59,317 nucleotides of DNA from Methylocystaceae bacterium. GTDB lineage: Bacteria; Pseudomonadota; Alphaproteobacteria; Rhizobiales; Beijerinckiaceae. Under the pieces are notes generated by a model that searched no databases, was not told where the DNA came from, and saw only the letters and a program-made list of their open reading frames with translations. Position 1 is the first letter of the stretch. Each line of letters opens with the position of its first letter. The translations under genes were made by a program, and so were the position numbers. Below are positions 58,607 to 59,317 of the stretch, piece by piece. Location: NCBI GenBank assembly GCA_014190435.1, contig BJGJ01000006.1, forward strand, positions 1-59,317, read 5' to 3'.

Positions 58607-59174
58607 TTTATTACTCTAATTAGTAACTAAGATTAATAATTGCATTAAAGCTATGACAAAATCATGTAACTAAATGCAACTACACAGTCCCTTAAGCAAC
58701 AGTCTTTGACAACTGATAAGTATCGTCTCATTCAAACGCCTAATAGCATAGCGGAAACCACAAAAGCATTGACTATGTCTGCAAATCTTTCTCCCAGACC
58801 AACCAACAATAACCGGTTGGCGTAGAAGCCTTTCTATCAATACGCTTCTTTATCATTGGAACGTATTCAACAAATTGATTGAATTCGCACTTCGAAGTTA
58901 TATCTGGGTCATATTTAGATCGTTTTTTAATTATAAAAATTTTATCTCAGATCAGTTCCAACCCCTTAAACAATCACTATCCCATACATATATCTAATTT
59001 GGACAAGGTTCCATAAGGCTTCAGGAGGGCCGGAGCTGGAAAAAGCACGGGAGCGTTTTGCATCAATTTAGGCACATCCAATCGGCATGAAGTTCATGCA
59101 GAGGGATTATACCTTGGTGGTCCAAACGCTGAAATTACTACCTTGTAGCCAATAAGCTAAAAGGAGACTGCAAA
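58607..59174. other. Intergenic stretch with a protein-like fragment
   Basis: About 570 bases. A minus-strand frame with no start (58946 to the stop 58773-58775) reads ITSKCEFNQFVEYVPM and PTGYCWLVWEKD, the tail of some unknown protein. It shares AACTTCGAAGTGCGA (58885-58899, minus) with 189-203 on the plus strand, where the peptide TSKCDFGQYVE is similar. Otherwise no gene is visible. Confidence 0.45.
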
Positions 59175-59317
59175 ATGAATAGAGTGATTTACGCTCTAGC
59201 GGCGACGCTTGCCTTAATTACAAGCGCCTTTGCTCATGATGGCGTAGCATTAGAAAAAGACTCTTGCGTTGTGGCGACAGGTCCGTTGTCTGTGCATTTT
59301 AGTGCCTATCAACGCTA
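59175..59317 (+). CDS. Secreted protein, partial (N-terminus only)
   Basis: ATG 59175 follows AAGGAG. A signal peptide (MNRVIYALAATLALITSAFA) is followed by HDGVALEKDSCVVATGPLSV and HFSAYQR at the window edge. The pattern of His, Gly, Cys, then GPxxxxFxxY is the same as in the protein at 20423-21157, so they seem to be one family. Function unknown; the rest lies beyond the window. Confidence 0.7.
   Translation, partial: MNRVIYALAATLALITSAFAHDGVALEKDSCVVATGPLSVHFSAYQR

Overview
The window reads as chromosomal DNA of an alphaproteobacterium, most probably of the order Hyphomicrobiales (Rhizobiales). The reasons are gene families and gene orders typical of that order: DUF2794, DUF3572, DUF4167 and DUF2628 proteins, the hisB-DUF2628-hisH-hisA-hisF-hisE-coaA operon divergent from hslVU, prmC-DUF4167-clpB, and DUF3572 divergent from divK. 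The base composition looks lower in GC than is common in that order. I cannot name a genus from the sequence.

Layout. Bases 1-1560 are a graveyard of insertion-sequence fragments (IS1595-, IS30-, IS110- and IS3-like). From about 1.9 to 44 kb the window is dense housekeeping DNA: beta-carbonic anhydrase, NAD(P)HX repair (nnr), a zinc peptidase, aspS, ppdK with yjbQ, a SleB-type hydrolase, pabB/pabC for folate, a TIGR00282 phosphoesterase, a peroxiredoxin, lpdA, rpmI-rplT, a glycine amidinotransferase-like enzyme beside a guanidinium-exporter-like SMR gene, a secreted membrane-anchored protein, a Bax-inhibitor-1 protein, htpG-prmC, DUF4167, MOSC, clpB, the histidine/CoA operon, hslVU, trpS, the glycolate oxidase genes glcDEF with a divergent glcG-like gene, and divK.

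The order breaks at a tRNA-Ala(GGC) at 44254-44329. Beyond it comes an accessory, more AT-rich stretch: a small DNA-binding-like protein, a decayed IS4-like transposase, a TonB-dependent receptor pseudogene (one frameshift and one in-frame TAG), an IS3-like remnant, and an intact ABC-2 exporter (ATPase plus two permeases). A 38-base element with two palindromes lies upstream of both the receptor and the ABC operon and links them as a likely regulon. The last 6 kb carries a small conserved protein, a Rieske/FAD oxidoreductase, a YghU-type glutathione transferase, a LysM-like membrane protein, a frameshifted Tat-exported PhoD phosphatase, and the start of a secreted protein that resembles the one at 20.4-21.2 kb.

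Several genes (pabB/pabC, the TonB receptor, phoD) are broken by what look like one-base indels. Either this lineage is accumulating lesions or the assembly has small-indel errors; the sequence alone cannot tell.
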